A stretch of 64,000 nucleotides of DNA from Holophagales bacterium (lineage in GTDB: Bacteria; Acidobacteriota; Thermoanaerobaculia; Multivoradales; Multivoraceae): contig VXSP01000009.1 in NCBI GenBank assembly GCA_009837885.1, forward strand, positions 1-64,000. Direction: 5' to 3'. The notes beneath the pieces are model-generated. The model ran no database searches and had not been told where the DNA came from. It was given only the letters and a program-made list of their open reading frames with translations. A program made the translations under genes and the position numbers. This document shows, in pieces, positions 52,074 through 60,848 of the stretch. Numbering within the stretch: position 1 is the stretch's first letter; every line of letters starts with the position of its first letter.

Positions 52074-53876
52074 ATGACGAGACGCGAGCGGCCGTGGCCC
52101 CCGACCGTGCCTGACTCGGTGGTCGCCCGGCGGGTTCTCGTCCTGGCGCCTCACTACGACGACGAGGTGCTCGGCTGCGGGGGGCTGTTGCTTCAACTTG
52201 CCGCGGGCGGCGCGGAGATCGTCTGCGCCTTCCTGAGCGATGGTTCGGGAGGGGGCGAGGGCCCCCCGGAAGGGATGAGCGGCGGCGACTACTCGGCGCT
52301 GCGGCGCGCGGAGTCCGAGGCCGCCTCGGCCGCGCTTGGTATCGGCCGAGTGGAGCATGTGGGCTACCGGCGGGGCTTCCCGGACGGCCGTCTGGTCTCT
52401 TCGTTGGCCGAGCTCACCGGGCAGATCGAGGCGTTGCTTGAGGCCGGCCGTCCGGACCTCGTCCTGGTGCCTTCACCGCTCGAAGTCACCACCGACCACC
52501 AGGCCACCTTTCGTGCATTGCACGAGGCCCTGATCGCCCGTCGCCGGGGAGGGGCGGACGGGAACGAAGCTTCGGACGATTCGTCGCCTGGTGACCTGTT
52601 GCTCCGCGTCCTCTGCTACGAAGTGAACCATCCCTTCTACCCGGATCTTCTGGTCGACGTCACGGCCGAGATCGACGGGATCGCCGCGGCGATGGCCCAC
52701 TACCGGAGCCAGCAGGAGCGCCACGACTACCTCGATTCCTGCCTCGGCCTGCGCCGCTTCCGCGCGCACAGCCTGCCGCGGGAGTGCGGGTCGGCTGAGG
52801 GCTACTGCCAGTTGAAGGCGAGCGACTTCACCACCCGTAGCCCGGCTCAGCTCATCGCCCATCTGGGAGGCGTTCCGGCGCTGGTCGAAGTGGATTCGCC
52901 GCGCCGGGTCTCGATCGTGGTGAGAACGTACAACCGACCGCGCCGCCTGGCCGAAGCGCTGGCGAGTCTGGCCCGGAGCACTTACCGGAACGTCGAGACC
53001 GTGCTGGTGAACGACGGGGGCCGCCGGCCCGAGGTGCCGGACGGCTTTCCGTTCTCGCTGGTGCGCGTCGAACACGAGTCCAACCGCGGCCGCGCCGCGG
53101 CGGCGCAGGCGGGCGTCGAGGCGGCGACCGGTGACTGCATCGGGTTTCTTGACGACGACGACCTGCTGGCGCCGGAGCACCTCGAGTCCCTGACCTCGCT
53201 GCTCCGCGGCGACGTCGACGTCGCCTACAGCGACGCGGCCGTGGTCACCTACGAACCGACCGTTGGCGGCTACCGGGAGTCGAGCCGGGGCCTCCCCTAC
53301 AGCCGGGACTTCGACCGCGGGATCCTGCTGCTGGACAACTACATTCCATTTCACACGGTGCTGATGACCAGGGATGCCCTGGAGAGGGCTGGTCCCTTCG
53401 ACCTCGGGTTGCCGGCCTTCGAAGACTGGGATCTGCTGATCCGGCTGTCGCGTTCGTCTCCGTTCGTCCACCTCGCGCGGACGACCTGCGAGTACCGGCA
53501 CTTCCTGGGGGGCGCCGGCGGCGGGTCCTCGGGAGGCCACGCCTTGGGCGGAGCGGCGTCCGGGCGACACGACTTCGAGGCTCTGAAGGCGCGGGTGCTG
53601 GCCAAGTACGCGGACGAGCTCGATGCGGAATCACTGGCGGGCGCGGTGACCCGAATGCGGCGCGAAGCGGTGCTGGCCGCCGCGGCGGCGCGGTCGATGC
53701 TGAGGAAGACGCAGGCGGAGCTCGAACTCGTCCAGGCATCCAATCGCGCGCGTGGAGCGGAGGTGGAGCGGCTCCACCTCCGCGAGCGCGATCTGATGGC
53801 GGAGATCGAGAAGATGAGGTCCACCCGTGCCTGGCGGCTGCACGAAACCCTGCAATCCTGGCGCGGTTCCGGGTGA
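52074..53876 (+). CDS. LmbE/PIG-L deacetylase fused to a GT2 glycosyltransferase
   Basis: 600 aa. Residues 20-265 are a LmbE-like zinc deacetylase: VLAPHYDDEVLGCGG (AHxDDE/PHxDDE class), LVPSPLEVTTDHQATF with the second His. Residues 277-490 are a GT-A domain: VSIVVRTYNRPRRLAEALASL, IGFLDDDDLLAPEHLESL and GPFDLGLPAFEDWDLLIRLS. A C-terminal coiled coil (about 530-600: RKTQAELELVQASNRARGAEVERLHLRERDLMAEIEKMR) ends RAWRLHETLQSWRGSG, a tail common in cell-surface glycosyltransferases. It probably transfers a sugar and removes an acetyl group from an amino sugar in one polypeptide. First gene of the glycosylation operon. Confidence 0.88.
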   Translation: MTRRERPWPPTVPDSVVARRVLVLAPHYDDEVLGCGGLLLQLAAGGAEIVCAFLSDGSGGGEGPPEGMSGGDYSALRRAESEAASAALGIGRVEHVGYRRGFPDGRLVSSLAELTGQIEALLEAGRPDLVLVPSPLEVTTDHQATFRALHEALIARRRGGADGNEASDDSSPGDLLLRVLCYEVNHPFYPDLLVDVTAEIDGIAAAMAHYRSQQERHDYLDSCLGLRRFRAHSLPRECGSAEGYCQLKASDFTTRSPAQLIAHLGGVPALVEVDSPRRVSIVVRTYNRPRRLAEALASLARSTYRNVETVLVNDGGRRPEVPDGFPFSLVRVEHESNRGRAAAAQAGVEAATGDCIGFLDDDDLLAPEHLESLTSLLRGDVDVAYSDAAVVTYEPTVGGYRESSRGLPYSRDFDRGILLLDNYIPFHTVLMTRDALERAGPFDLGLPAFEDWDLLIRLSRSSPFVHLARTTCEYRHFLGGAGGGSSGGHALGGAASGRHDFEALKARVLAKYADELDAESLAGAVTRMRREAVLAAAAARSMLRKTQAELELVQASNRARGAEVERLHLRERDLMAEIEKMRSTRAWRLHETLQSWRGSG

Positions 53877-53898
53877 GGGCGACGATGGGAGGGCGCCG

Positions 53899-55191
53899 GT
53901 GACCCGCGTCGGCCTGGTGTGCAGCGAAGCGCTCGGGGAGCGCGCGGCCGGCATCGGCATCCGCTACCTGGAAATGGCGCGGCGTTTGCCGGGGTTCGGC
54001 TTCGAGGTCGCTCTGGTTTCGCCCTGGCGTTCAAACGAGCCGCCGGAGTTGCCGGCCCTGTCCGGCGAGACGCGACCCGTCGAGGCGCGCCGGTTCGACT
54101 CCGCGCCGCTGCCGGAACTGTTGAGTGACTGCGACGCCGCCGTCGCCCAGGGTCAGTTGGCGAACGACGTGCTTCACCTGGTGCCCGACCTGCCAACCGC
54201 AATCGATCTCTACGACCCCTTCCTCGTCGAGAACCTGAGTCATCTGTCGACTCTGGGGCTCGACCCCTACCGGAACGATCACCGGAGTTGGGTCCACCAA
54301 CTGTCCCGCGGCGACTTCTTTCTCTGTTCCTCTCCTGAGCAGCGGTCGTACTACCTGGGCTTCCTGACCGCTCTCGGGCGGGTGAACCCGCATCGCTACC
54401 GGGACGACCCAGGCCTCTCCGGCCTGATCGCGGAGGCGCCGTTGGGCGTGCCGGATCCGCTGCCCGAACACCGGCCGCTGCTGCCGCCGCGCGCGGACGG
54501 AGAGCGGCGTGTGCTGTTCGGCGGGTTGTATGACTGGTACGACCCGGAGCCTTTGCTCGAGGCGTTCGCCGCTCTGCCCGACCCGAACGCGAGACTACTG
54601 TTCGTGCGGCAGCCGCCGGGCGCTCAGGCGCCGCAGCGCCTGCTGGCGGAGGTGGAGGCGCGCAGCCGGCGGGAAGATCCGCACCGCATCGGCTTCCTCG
54701 ACTGGGTGCCCTTCGAGCGCCGCTACGACCTGCTGCGAGACGTGGACGCGCTCGCCGCCTGCCATCGGCCCGGGCTGGAGACCGACCTCTCCCTGCGCAC
54801 GCGGTTCCTCGACGCGCTCGCGGTCGGCTGCCCGGTGCTCACCACGGAGGGCGGAACGGTGCCGCGGCTGCTGCGGGAGTGGGACGCGGGACTCGTCGTT
54901 CCCTGTGGCGACGTCGAGGCGCTCCGTGCCGGCCTCGCCGAGCTGGTAGCCGGCGGCGGGGAGGTCGAAGGGCGGGCGCGCCGCGGTCGGGAGCGGGTTC
55001 TGCTCGACTACTCCTGGGAGCGCACGCTGGCCCCGCTGGTGACCTTTCTTTCGTCGCCGCGTAGCGACCCGACCAAGGCCGGGTTCGCCTTCCGGCCGGA
55101 GACGGCGGCGCCGGCCGACGACGCGGGTTTCCGCCTGCGGCGCTGGGTGCGGACGCGGCTGGCGGGCGCCCTCCCGGCGGGCCGGTCATGA
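53899..55191 (+). CDS. Glycosyltransferase, GT-B fold (GT4-like)
   Basis: 430 aa. N-terminal half with AGIGIRYLEMARRLPGFGFEVALVSP (acceptor-side GxGxR). The C-terminal half has HRIGFLDWVPFERRYDLLRDVDALAACHRPGLETDLSLRTRFLDALAVGCPVLTTEGG, the region with the E/D-x7-E style nucleotide-sugar site, and AGLVVPCGDVEALRAGLAELV. The acceptor and donor are unknown. GTG start 22 bases after the fusion gene. Confidence 0.85.
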   Translation: MTRVGLVCSEALGERAAGIGIRYLEMARRLPGFGFEVALVSPWRSNEPPELPALSGETRPVEARRFDSAPLPELLSDCDAAVAQGQLANDVLHLVPDLPTAIDLYDPFLVENLSHLSTLGLDPYRNDHRSWVHQLSRGDFFLCSSPEQRSYYLGFLTALGRVNPHRYRDDPGLSGLIAEAPLGVPDPLPEHRPLLPPRADGERRVLFGGLYDWYDPEPLLEAFAALPDPNARLLFVRQPPGAQAPQRLLAEVEARSRREDPHRIGFLDWVPFERRYDLLRDVDALAACHRPGLETDLSLRTRFLDALAVGCPVLTTEGGTVPRLLREWDAGLVVPCGDVEALRAGLAELVAGGGEVEGRARRGRERVLLDYSWERTLAPLVTFLSSPRSDPTKAGFAFRPETAAPADDAGFRLRRWVRTRLAGALPAGRS

Positions 55192-56501
55192 GCGACCGGG
55201 TCGAAAGCGTCGACATCCTGGTGGTGAGCTGGAATGGTCGGCGGCACCTGGAGACGCTGCTGCCGGCGCTCGAAGCGCAGCGCGATCCAGGCGCCGCCGT
55301 GGGGATCAGGCTGTTCGACAACGGGTCGACGGACGGAACGGCGGCCTGGGTGCGTTCCAGACACCCCCGGGTCGATCTCGTGGAGCATCCGGTCAACCTC
55401 GGGTTCTCCGCCGCGAACAACCGTCTCGCGGAGGCCAGTTCGGCCGACGCGCTCGTGCTGGTCAACAACGACACGCGGCCGCGGCCGGACTGGCTCGCCG
55501 AACTCGTGGCCGCAGTACGCGCTGCGCCTCCGGATGTGGCCGCGCTGTCCGGCTGCATCGTCGACTGGGATGGGGAGCGCCTCGACTTCGGGCGCGGCGT
55601 CATGGCCTTCGATGGCCACGCCTTCCAGCTCGACTACGGCCGCCTCCTGGAGGACGTGGAGACCCCGGCCGAAGGCGCTGAACTGCTCTTTCCCTGCGGC
55701 GGCAACATGATCGCGCGCCGCGCCGCCTTTCTTTCGGCCGGGGGCTTCGACGAGAGCTATTTCGCCTACCTGGAGGACGTCGATCTCGGGTGGCGGTTCT
55801 GGTCGGGCGGCGAACGTGTGCTGTCGGCGCCGCGGGCCGTCGTCCACCATCGCTCGAAGGCGACGAGCAATCTGCTGGGCAACGCCAACCGGGGTCTGCT
55901 GTTCGAACGCAACGCCTACTTCACGGCCTTCAAGAACTACGACGCCGAGCTTTGGCCGCAACTGATGCCGGCGGTCCAGTTGACGTTGCTTGCGCGCACG
56001 CAGCACCTGCTTGCCCGCTGCAACCCCAACGGCGACGTGCTGGCGCAGGATCCCTTCCGCACGGTTGTGGACGGGAGCGGGAAGGCGTCCGCCGATCGCG
56101 GCGCCGTGCCTCGCGGCGGCGCCGGCGCGGCTCCGCGGGGCCTGTGGCAGCGGGCGCGTGACGTCGTCGCCCTGCGGACCCGACTGAGAAGGCTCGCTAG
56201 ACGGTTGGGCGGCTTGCCCGCCGGTGCGCCGGCCGTCGTCGACGACCAGACCGTTGCTCAGGTCCGGGCGCTGTCGGCGATCGTCCGTGGTCTGGACGGC
56301 GCCTCGGAACAACGGCGCCTGGTGCAGGCCCGGCGGCGGCGGCCCGATCGGGAGATCCTGGAGCGTTTTCCGCTGTACGTGGTGCCGACCTATCCCGGCG
56401 ACGAGCAACTGTTCGCGAGCGAAGGCTTTGAGGCCCTGTGGCCGGCGGACCTGGATCCGGTTCGCCTGCGTCTGGACGACGTGATGGAGATGGAGCGGTG
56501 A
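55188..56501 (+). CDS. Family 2 glycosyltransferase (rhamnosyltransferase-like)
   Basis: 437 aa. VDILVVSWNGRRHLETLLPAL, DNGSTDGTAAWV, NLGFSAANNRLAEAS, LVNNDTRPRPDWLAELV (metal-binding region) and GGFDESYFAYLEDVDLGWR. The pattern NLGFxxxxN...NND...GGFDExFFxYxEDVDL is that of WbbL/rhamnosyl-type GT2 proteins. A C-terminal extension of about 130 residues (RARDVVALRTRLRRLARRLGG, RPDREILERFPLYVVPTYPG) is unassigned. ATGA overlap with the preceding gene. Confidence 0.9.
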   Translation: MSDRVESVDILVVSWNGRRHLETLLPALEAQRDPGAAVGIRLFDNGSTDGTAAWVRSRHPRVDLVEHPVNLGFSAANNRLAEASSADALVLVNNDTRPRPDWLAELVAAVRAAPPDVAALSGCIVDWDGERLDFGRGVMAFDGHAFQLDYGRLLEDVETPAEGAELLFPCGGNMIARRAAFLSAGGFDESYFAYLEDVDLGWRFWSGGERVLSAPRAVVHHRSKATSNLLGNANRGLLFERNAYFTAFKNYDAELWPQLMPAVQLTLLARTQHLLARCNPNGDVLAQDPFRTVVDGSGKASADRGAVPRGGAGAAPRGLWQRARDVVALRTRLRRLARRLGGLPAGAPAVVDDQTVAQVRALSAIVRGLDGASEQRRLVQARRRRPDREILERFPLYVVPTYPGDEQLFASEGFEALWPADLDPVRLRLDDVMEMER

Positions 56502-57478
56502 CCGGGCCGCCGGAGTGGAGCATCGTCATTCCGACCTTCGACCGGTTGCCGGCGCTGAAGGAAGTACTGGAGGCCGTCCGTGGCCAGGAGGGGCCCGCGT
56601 TCGAAGTCGTCGTGGTCAACGACGGCAGCACGGACGGCACCGCGCCCTGGCTCGACGAGCGCGCTTCGGGGGGCAGCGCCGGTGGGCCGGAGCTGCGGGT
56701 CCTTCATCAGGAGAACCAGGGGCCCGCGGTGGCCCGGAACCGCGGCGTGGCGACGGCCCGGGGCCGCTGGGTGGCCTTCCTTGGGGACGACACTGTCCCC
56801 GGTCCGGGATGGTTGGCCGCACACCGCCGAGCCCAGGAGGAGCCGCTGGCGCGGGCGATTCGCGCGGAGGGCGGTTGCGTCGGCGTCATCGGCCGCACCG
56901 ACTGGCACGAACGGATGCGGCGCACGCCCTTCCTCGACTACATCAACGAGAACGGACTGCAGTTCGGATTCGCCCTGATCGAGAATGACGACGACGTGCC
57001 GTTCAACTTCTTCTACACGTCGAACCTCTCGATCGACCGCGAGGCGATGGCGGCGGAGCCCTTCGACCCGGCGTTTCCGTTCGCGGCCTGGGAGGACGTC
57101 GAAGCCGGATACCGCCTGGCCGGGCGCGGCCTGCGCCTCCTGTACCGGCCCGAGGCGCGTGTCGCTCACGACCATCCGACGGGTCTCCAGCGGTTCGCGA
57201 AGCGGCAGTACCGCGCGGGATACTCCGCGGTCGTCTTCTTCCGGCGGCATGAGCAACTCGGCCCTTTCCTCGGGTTCCACGACGGCGAGCCCCCTCCGGC
57301 CGGCGGCGCTCGCGACCGGGCCGTGCAGTGGCTGCAGGAGCGGTTGGCGCGGACGTTGCAGGGTTTTCCGGTCAGGCTGCCCCGGCTGTGGGAGAGGACG
57401 ATGCGATATCACTATCTGGAAGGTCTGAGGAACGGCTGGTCCGACGGCGTCGGTCTGGATCGGGGAGGTGCATCGTGA
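56498..57478 (+). CDS. Family 2 glycosyltransferase
   Basis: 326 aa. EWSIVIPTFDRLPALKEVLEAV, VVNDGSTDGTAPWL, GPAVARNRGVATARGRWVAFLGDDTVPGPGWL, and FPFAAWEDVEAGYRLAGRGLRLLY with its ED pair. No membrane segment. GTGA overlaps the preceding stop. It acts with the neighbouring transferases on a shared surface glycan, inferred from context only. Confidence 0.9.
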   Translation: MTGPPEWSIVIPTFDRLPALKEVLEAVRGQEGPAFEVVVVNDGSTDGTAPWLDERASGGSAGGPELRVLHQENQGPAVARNRGVATARGRWVAFLGDDTVPGPGWLAAHRRAQEEPLARAIRAEGGCVGVIGRTDWHERMRRTPFLDYINENGLQFGFALIENDDDVPFNFFYTSNLSIDREAMAAEPFDPAFPFAAWEDVEAGYRLAGRGLRLLYRPEARVAHDHPTGLQRFAKRQYRAGYSAVVFFRRHEQLGPFLGFHDGEPPPAGGARDRAVQWLQERLARTLQGFPVRLPRLWERTMRYHYLEGLRNGWSDGVGLDRGGAS

Positions 57479-58395
57479 GTTCGAAAGCAAACGCGGCTCT
57501 GATGGCGCTACCGTTGGCCGGTTTGCTGGGCCTCGGCCTGGCGGGCGGCGCCGAAGCAGGTGCCGGCGGGCATGGCGGAACGGTTCCGGTCGTTCAAGCC
57601 CTCGCGGTTCAGGCGCCGGTCGCGGTCGAGGCCAGCGAGCGGGCTCGCCGGGGAGACGGCGACCGGCGCAAGGGCCGCCGGTCCCGCACCTACGTGCGGC
57701 CCTACTACGGTTCCTTCGGCTGGTATGGCGGCTTCGGTCCCTTCTGGCCCTACGCCTGGTCGCCGTACTACTACGGGTACGGACCCTACGGCTGGGCTTC
57801 CGGAGCGGTCGGCTACGCGGACGCCGGTGCGCTCGACATCAACACCCGGCCCAAGAAGGCCTCCGTCTATGTTGACGGCGAGCTGGTCGGTCGGGTTGAC
57901 GGCTTCGACGGCTTCCCGCGCTACCTCTGGTTGCGCGACGGCAGCTACCGGATCGCGATCTTCATGGAGGGCTACGAAACCCTGGAGCGCCGGATCCGCG
58001 TGCAGCCGGGTGTGGTTGTCCGGATCGACGAGGATCTCGTCCCGGGGACCGCGGAACGGCCGCGGCCCGCGCCGCCGAAGCCGCCCTCGGCGCCTCCGGC
58101 CCCGGAAGGCGAGTCGTGGAGGGTCGAGAACCGCGGCCGTCCGATCGAGCAGGACCAGCGGCGAGAGCCGGCCCGGCTGCGGGTCGAAGTCGTGCCTGCC
58201 GACGCCGTCGTCTACCTGGACGGCCGCCTGCTCGGGAGCGGCGCGGAACTGGCGAGCCTCCACTCGGCTCTGATCGTGGATCCCGGTGCCCACCGGCTCG
58301 AGGTGATTCGTCCCGGCTACGCAGCCGAAGTGCGAGGGTTTGAAGCCGAGCAGGGAGAAGATGTTTCCCTGCGCATCGTGCTCCGGGAGGAGTGA
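57475..58395 (+). CDS. Secreted protein with two PEGA domains
   Basis: 306 aa. Signal peptide (MALPLAGLLGLGLAGGAEAGA). Residues 70-105 are strikingly Tyr/Gly/Trp/Pro-rich (YGSFGWYGGFGPFWPYAW, YYYGYGPYGW). PEGA domain 1 about 119-190 (LDINTRPKKASVYVDGELVG, GSYRIAIFMEGYETLERRI) and PEGA domain 2 about 235-305 (LRVEVVPADAVVYLDGRLLG, GAHRLEVIRPGYAAEVRG), joined by a Pro-rich linker. PEGA domains are found in surface-layer-associated proteins; being the last gene of a glycosylation operon (GTGA overlap) it may be the operon's glycosylation target or wall anchor. Confidence 0.85.
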   Translation: MSSKANAALMALPLAGLLGLGLAGGAEAGAGGHGGTVPVVQALAVQAPVAVEASERARRGDGDRRKGRRSRTYVRPYYGSFGWYGGFGPFWPYAWSPYYYGYGPYGWASGAVGYADAGALDINTRPKKASVYVDGELVGRVDGFDGFPRYLWLRDGSYRIAIFMEGYETLERRIRVQPGVVVRIDEDLVPGTAERPRPAPPKPPSAPPAPEGESWRVENRGRPIEQDQRREPARLRVEVVPADAVVYLDGRLLGSGAELASLHSALIVDPGAHRLEVIRPGYAAEVRGFEAEQGEDVSLRIVLREE

Positions 58396-58442
58396 ACTTC
58401 TTTCGGGAGAAGTGAACCTCCGCCTCGCGTCGACATAGAAAA

Positions 58443-58455
58443 GTAGCCATGCTAC
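58443..58455 (+). promoter_or_regulatory. Palindrome abutting the ogt start codon
   Basis: GTAGC-CAT-GCTAC ends one base before the ogt ATG and lies in the most AT-rich patch of this gap (CATAGAAAAGTAGC). It could be an operator or a structure covering the ribosome site. Upstream, the 13-mers GGGAGGAGTGAAC (58385) and GGGAGAAGTGAAC (58405) form an imperfect direct repeat 20 bases apart. Confidence 0.3.
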
Positions 58456-58456
58456 C

Positions 58457-59035
58457 ATGACTCCCGTGGTGCATGAACTCGCGAGCCGTGCCGGGTCGCG
58501 CGCCGGTGCGCCCGCCTGGCCAGCGCCGCGCGCCGCCGAACCGTTGCGGGTGCTGGTCGCCTCGCCGCTCGGTTCGCTGGGGCTCGAGTTCATCGGTCGA
58601 CTGATCACCCGGCTGGTCATCGCGCCGAAGGGCGCCGAGAAGGCGCTGTTCACTTCCCTGGGGTCGGTGGAGACGACCGATTTCGTCGACGAGGCCCTGG
58701 GCCGTCTGTCGGAGTACTTCGCCGGCGCGCGGAGGAACCTCGATCTGCCCTACGACCTCGATCGGACCGGGATCGATGCCCTGTCCCGGCGCATCTTCGA
58801 GGAGACGGCCAGGATTCCCTACGGGCATACGCGCACCTACCGCAACGTGGCTACGTCATCCGGCCAGGCGGGGGCCTACCGCCTGATCCGTTCCCGGTTG
58901 ATGGCCAACCCCTTGCCCATCCTCGTTCCGTGCCACCGGGTGGTGCCGCGCAGGAGCGGTCCCGGCTCCTACATCGGCGGCGAGAGGCGCAAGGCGCAAC
59001 TGCTCGCCCTGGAACGCAAGCACGCCGAGGACTAG
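58457..59035 (+). CDS. ogt: Methylated-DNA-protein-cysteine methyltransferase
   Basis: 192 aa. Active-site Cys159 in LPILVPCHRVVPRRSG, IPYGHTRTYRNVA before it and a C-terminal SYIGGERRKAQLLALE. It repairs O6-alkylguanine by irreversible transfer to Cys159. The helix-turn-helix segment (SSGQAGAYRLIRSRLMAN) departs from the usual RAVGxAxxxN form. The N-terminal 30 residues are Ala/Pro/Arg-rich and have no family similarity. Convergent with the next gene, 4-base overlap of ends. Confidence 0.9.
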   Translation: MTPVVHELASRAGSRAGAPAWPAPRAAEPLRVLVASPLGSLGLEFIGRLITRLVIAPKGAEKALFTSLGSVETTDFVDEALGRLSEYFAGARRNLDLPYDLDRTGIDALSRRIFEETARIPYGHTRTYRNVATSSGQAGAYRLIRSRLMANPLPILVPCHRVVPRRSGPGSYIGGERRKAQLLALERKHAED

Positions 59036-59973
59036 GCGAGCCTGCGTCGGGCGTCCTCCCAGATCGCCTCCAGGGCCTGCTCGAAGCTGCGTTTCGGGCG
59101 CCATCCCAGGGCGCGCAGGCGGCTGGCGTTGCCACACATCAAGGGAACGTCCGCGGGTCTCATGCGGTCGGGGTCCTGCCTGATCTCGACCTCCAGGCCG
59201 CTGATCCCGATGAGCTGCCGGAGTGCCGCCTCGAGTTCGATCGCTTCGCCCCGGGCGACGTTGTAGACGCTGCCCGGTTCGCCGCGCTCTACCAGGAGCG
59301 CGTAGGCGTTGGCGCCGTCGTCGACGTGGACGAAGTCCCGCCGCGGGGTCAGGTTGCCGACGTGCAGCACGGGTTCCTCACGGCCCGCTTCGATCGCCGC
59401 GAGTTGCGTCGCGAACGAGGGGAGGGCGAAGGTGGCGCCCTGTCCGGGTCCGATCAGGTTGAAGGAACGGACGACGATGGCGCCCAGGGGAAGGCTCAGC
59501 CGTTCGACCGCGGCCTTGGTCAGGGCGTACGGGGAGCCCGGTTCGAGGCCGCGGTCCTCGCGCGCCGGCAGTTCCGCTTCCGGCACCGCGCCGTAGACCT
59601 CGGCGCTCGAGGCCACGACCAGCCGGCACGTGTCGGACAGGGCGCGCGCAGCGCGGGCGACGTGCTCGGCGCCCTCGACGTTGATCCGGTAGTAGTCGTC
59701 GATTCGCCGCCAGGAGTCCGCGACGTCGGACAGGCCGGCCAGGTGGACGACCGCATCCGGTGCCGCATGCCGGAAGACGCCCTCGACCGCGTCGCGGTCG
59801 CGGATGTCAAGGGCGATGCGCTCCACGGGGGCTCGTGCGCCGGCGCCGTCGTCGTCGCCGGTGAGCATCTCCGGCGCATGGCAGGCGGTGACGGTCGCTC
59901 CCCGTGAGACCAGTCGCGGCACCAGACGGCCGCCAACGAACCCCTCGGCGCCGGTGACGAGGACGCGCGTCAC
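59032..59973 (-). CDS. NAD-dependent sugar-nucleotide epimerase/reductase (Rmd-like)
   Basis: 313 aa extended SDR. Rossmann motif VTGAEGFVGGRLV, catalytic SSAEVYG and YALTK (Tyr-x-x-x-Lys), RSFNLIGPGQ, and RRDFVHVDDGANAYALLVERG. The last two blocks resemble GDP-4-keto-6-deoxy-mannose reductases (Rmd, GDP-rhamnose route), which I favour but cannot prove. The start GTG gives a GTGA overlap with the rfbD stop; a longer frame to 60030 adds Arg-rich sequence lying inside rfbD. Confidence 0.85.
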   Translation of the reverse strand: MTRVLVTGAEGFVGGRLVPRLVSRGATVTACHAPEMLTGDDDGAGARAPVERIALDIRDRDAVEGVFRHAAPDAVVHLAGLSDVADSWRRIDDYYRINVEGAEHVARAARALSDTCRLVVASSAEVYGAVPEAELPAREDRGLEPGSPYALTKAAVERLSLPLGAIVVRSFNLIGPGQGATFALPSFATQLAAIEAGREEPVLHVGNLTPRRDFVHVDDGANAYALLVERGEPGSVYNVARGEAIELEAALRQLIGISGLEVEIRQDPDRMRPADVPLMCGNASRLRALGWRPKRSFEQALEAIWEDARRRLA

Positions 59974-60848
59974 GCCTCTGCCTTGCCCTGTCCCAGCCGC
60001 TCGAAGTAGTCGTCGAGACCGGGTCGCCACTCTTCGACCCGCCGGTTGGTCAGGGACTCGAAGCGCTCCGTGTCGAGCACCGAGTACGCCGGCCGGACCG
60101 CGGGACGGGGCAGGTCGGCGGTCGCGATCGGCTCCACCTCGGCGCTCAGGCCGAGGGCCGCGACGATGTCGACCGCGAAGCCGTGCCAGGAAGTGGCGGG
60201 TGTGTTGCAGTAGTGGACGATGCCTGCGGCGCCGGCCGCGTGGAGGTCGACGAGGGCGCGGGCGAGATAGGGCGCGTAGGTCGGGCAGCCGACCTGGTCG
60301 GAGACGACGCGGAGCGACTCACCTCGGCCGAGCCGGCCGGCGATCGCGGAGACGAAGTTACGGCCCTCCGGCCCGAATACCCAACTCGTGCGGACCACCA
60401 GCCCTCCCGCATCGACCACGGCCTGCTCGGCGCCGAGCTTCGAGCGTCCGTAGACGGTGGCGGGCGCCGTCGCGTCCTCTTCGCGGTACGGCCGCCGGCC
60501 GCGGCCATCGAAGACATAGTCGGTCGAGACGTGGATCAGGCGGCAATGGCCCGGCAGGGCGGCCGCCAGGCGGGCGGGCGCCCGGCCGTTGATCTCCAGA
60601 GCGGCCTCCGGTTCGCTCTCGCAGCCGTCGACGTCGGTGCTGGCGGCGCAGTTGTAGACGGCCGCGGCGCCGAACCTCACGGCCAGCGCCGCGGTTGCGT
60701 CGGTCTTCGTAAGGTCCGCGCGCCGGCGGTCGGCGGCGAGCACATCGACGCCGCGCCGGCGGAGCTCGTCGGCGACCTCTCGTCCGAGTTGACCCGCCGC
60801 GCCGAGTACCACGGCCCTGGCGCCGGCGCCGGGGGCTTCCGCGGTCAC
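59970..60848 (-). CDS. rfbD: dTDP-4-dehydrorhamnose reductase
   Basis: 292 aa. VVLGAAGQLGREVADEL, NCAASTDVDGCESEPEAALEIN, STDYVFDGRGRRPY, YGRSKLGAEQAV (YxxxK), RTSWVFGPEGRNFV and TSWHGFAVDIV. It carries out the last step to dTDP-L-rhamnose. rfbA, rfbB and rfbC are not in the window. The ATGA overlap with lptD upstream and GTGA with the Rmd-like gene downstream make lptD, rfbD and the Rmd-like gene one translational unit. Confidence 0.93.
   Translation of the reverse strand: MTAEAPGAGARAVVLGAAGQLGREVADELRRRGVDVLAADRRRADLTKTDATAALAVRFGAAAVYNCAASTDVDGCESEPEAALEINGRAPARLAAALPGHCRLIHVSTDYVFDGRGRRPYREEDATAPATVYGRSKLGAEQAVVDAGGLVVRTSWVFGPEGRNFVSAIAGRLGRGESLRVVSDQVGCPTYAPYLARALVDLHAAGAAGIVHYCNTPATSWHGFAVDIVAALGLSAEVEPIATADLPRPAVRPAYSVLDTERFESLTNRRVEEWRPGLDDYFERLGQGKAEA

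Noticed and set aside
58396..58413. Small hairpin ACTTCT-TTCGGG-AGAAGT after the PEGA gene as a terminator
   Set aside because: Only 6 bp, no T run follows; it overlaps an imperfect direct repeat that explains the symmetry as well.
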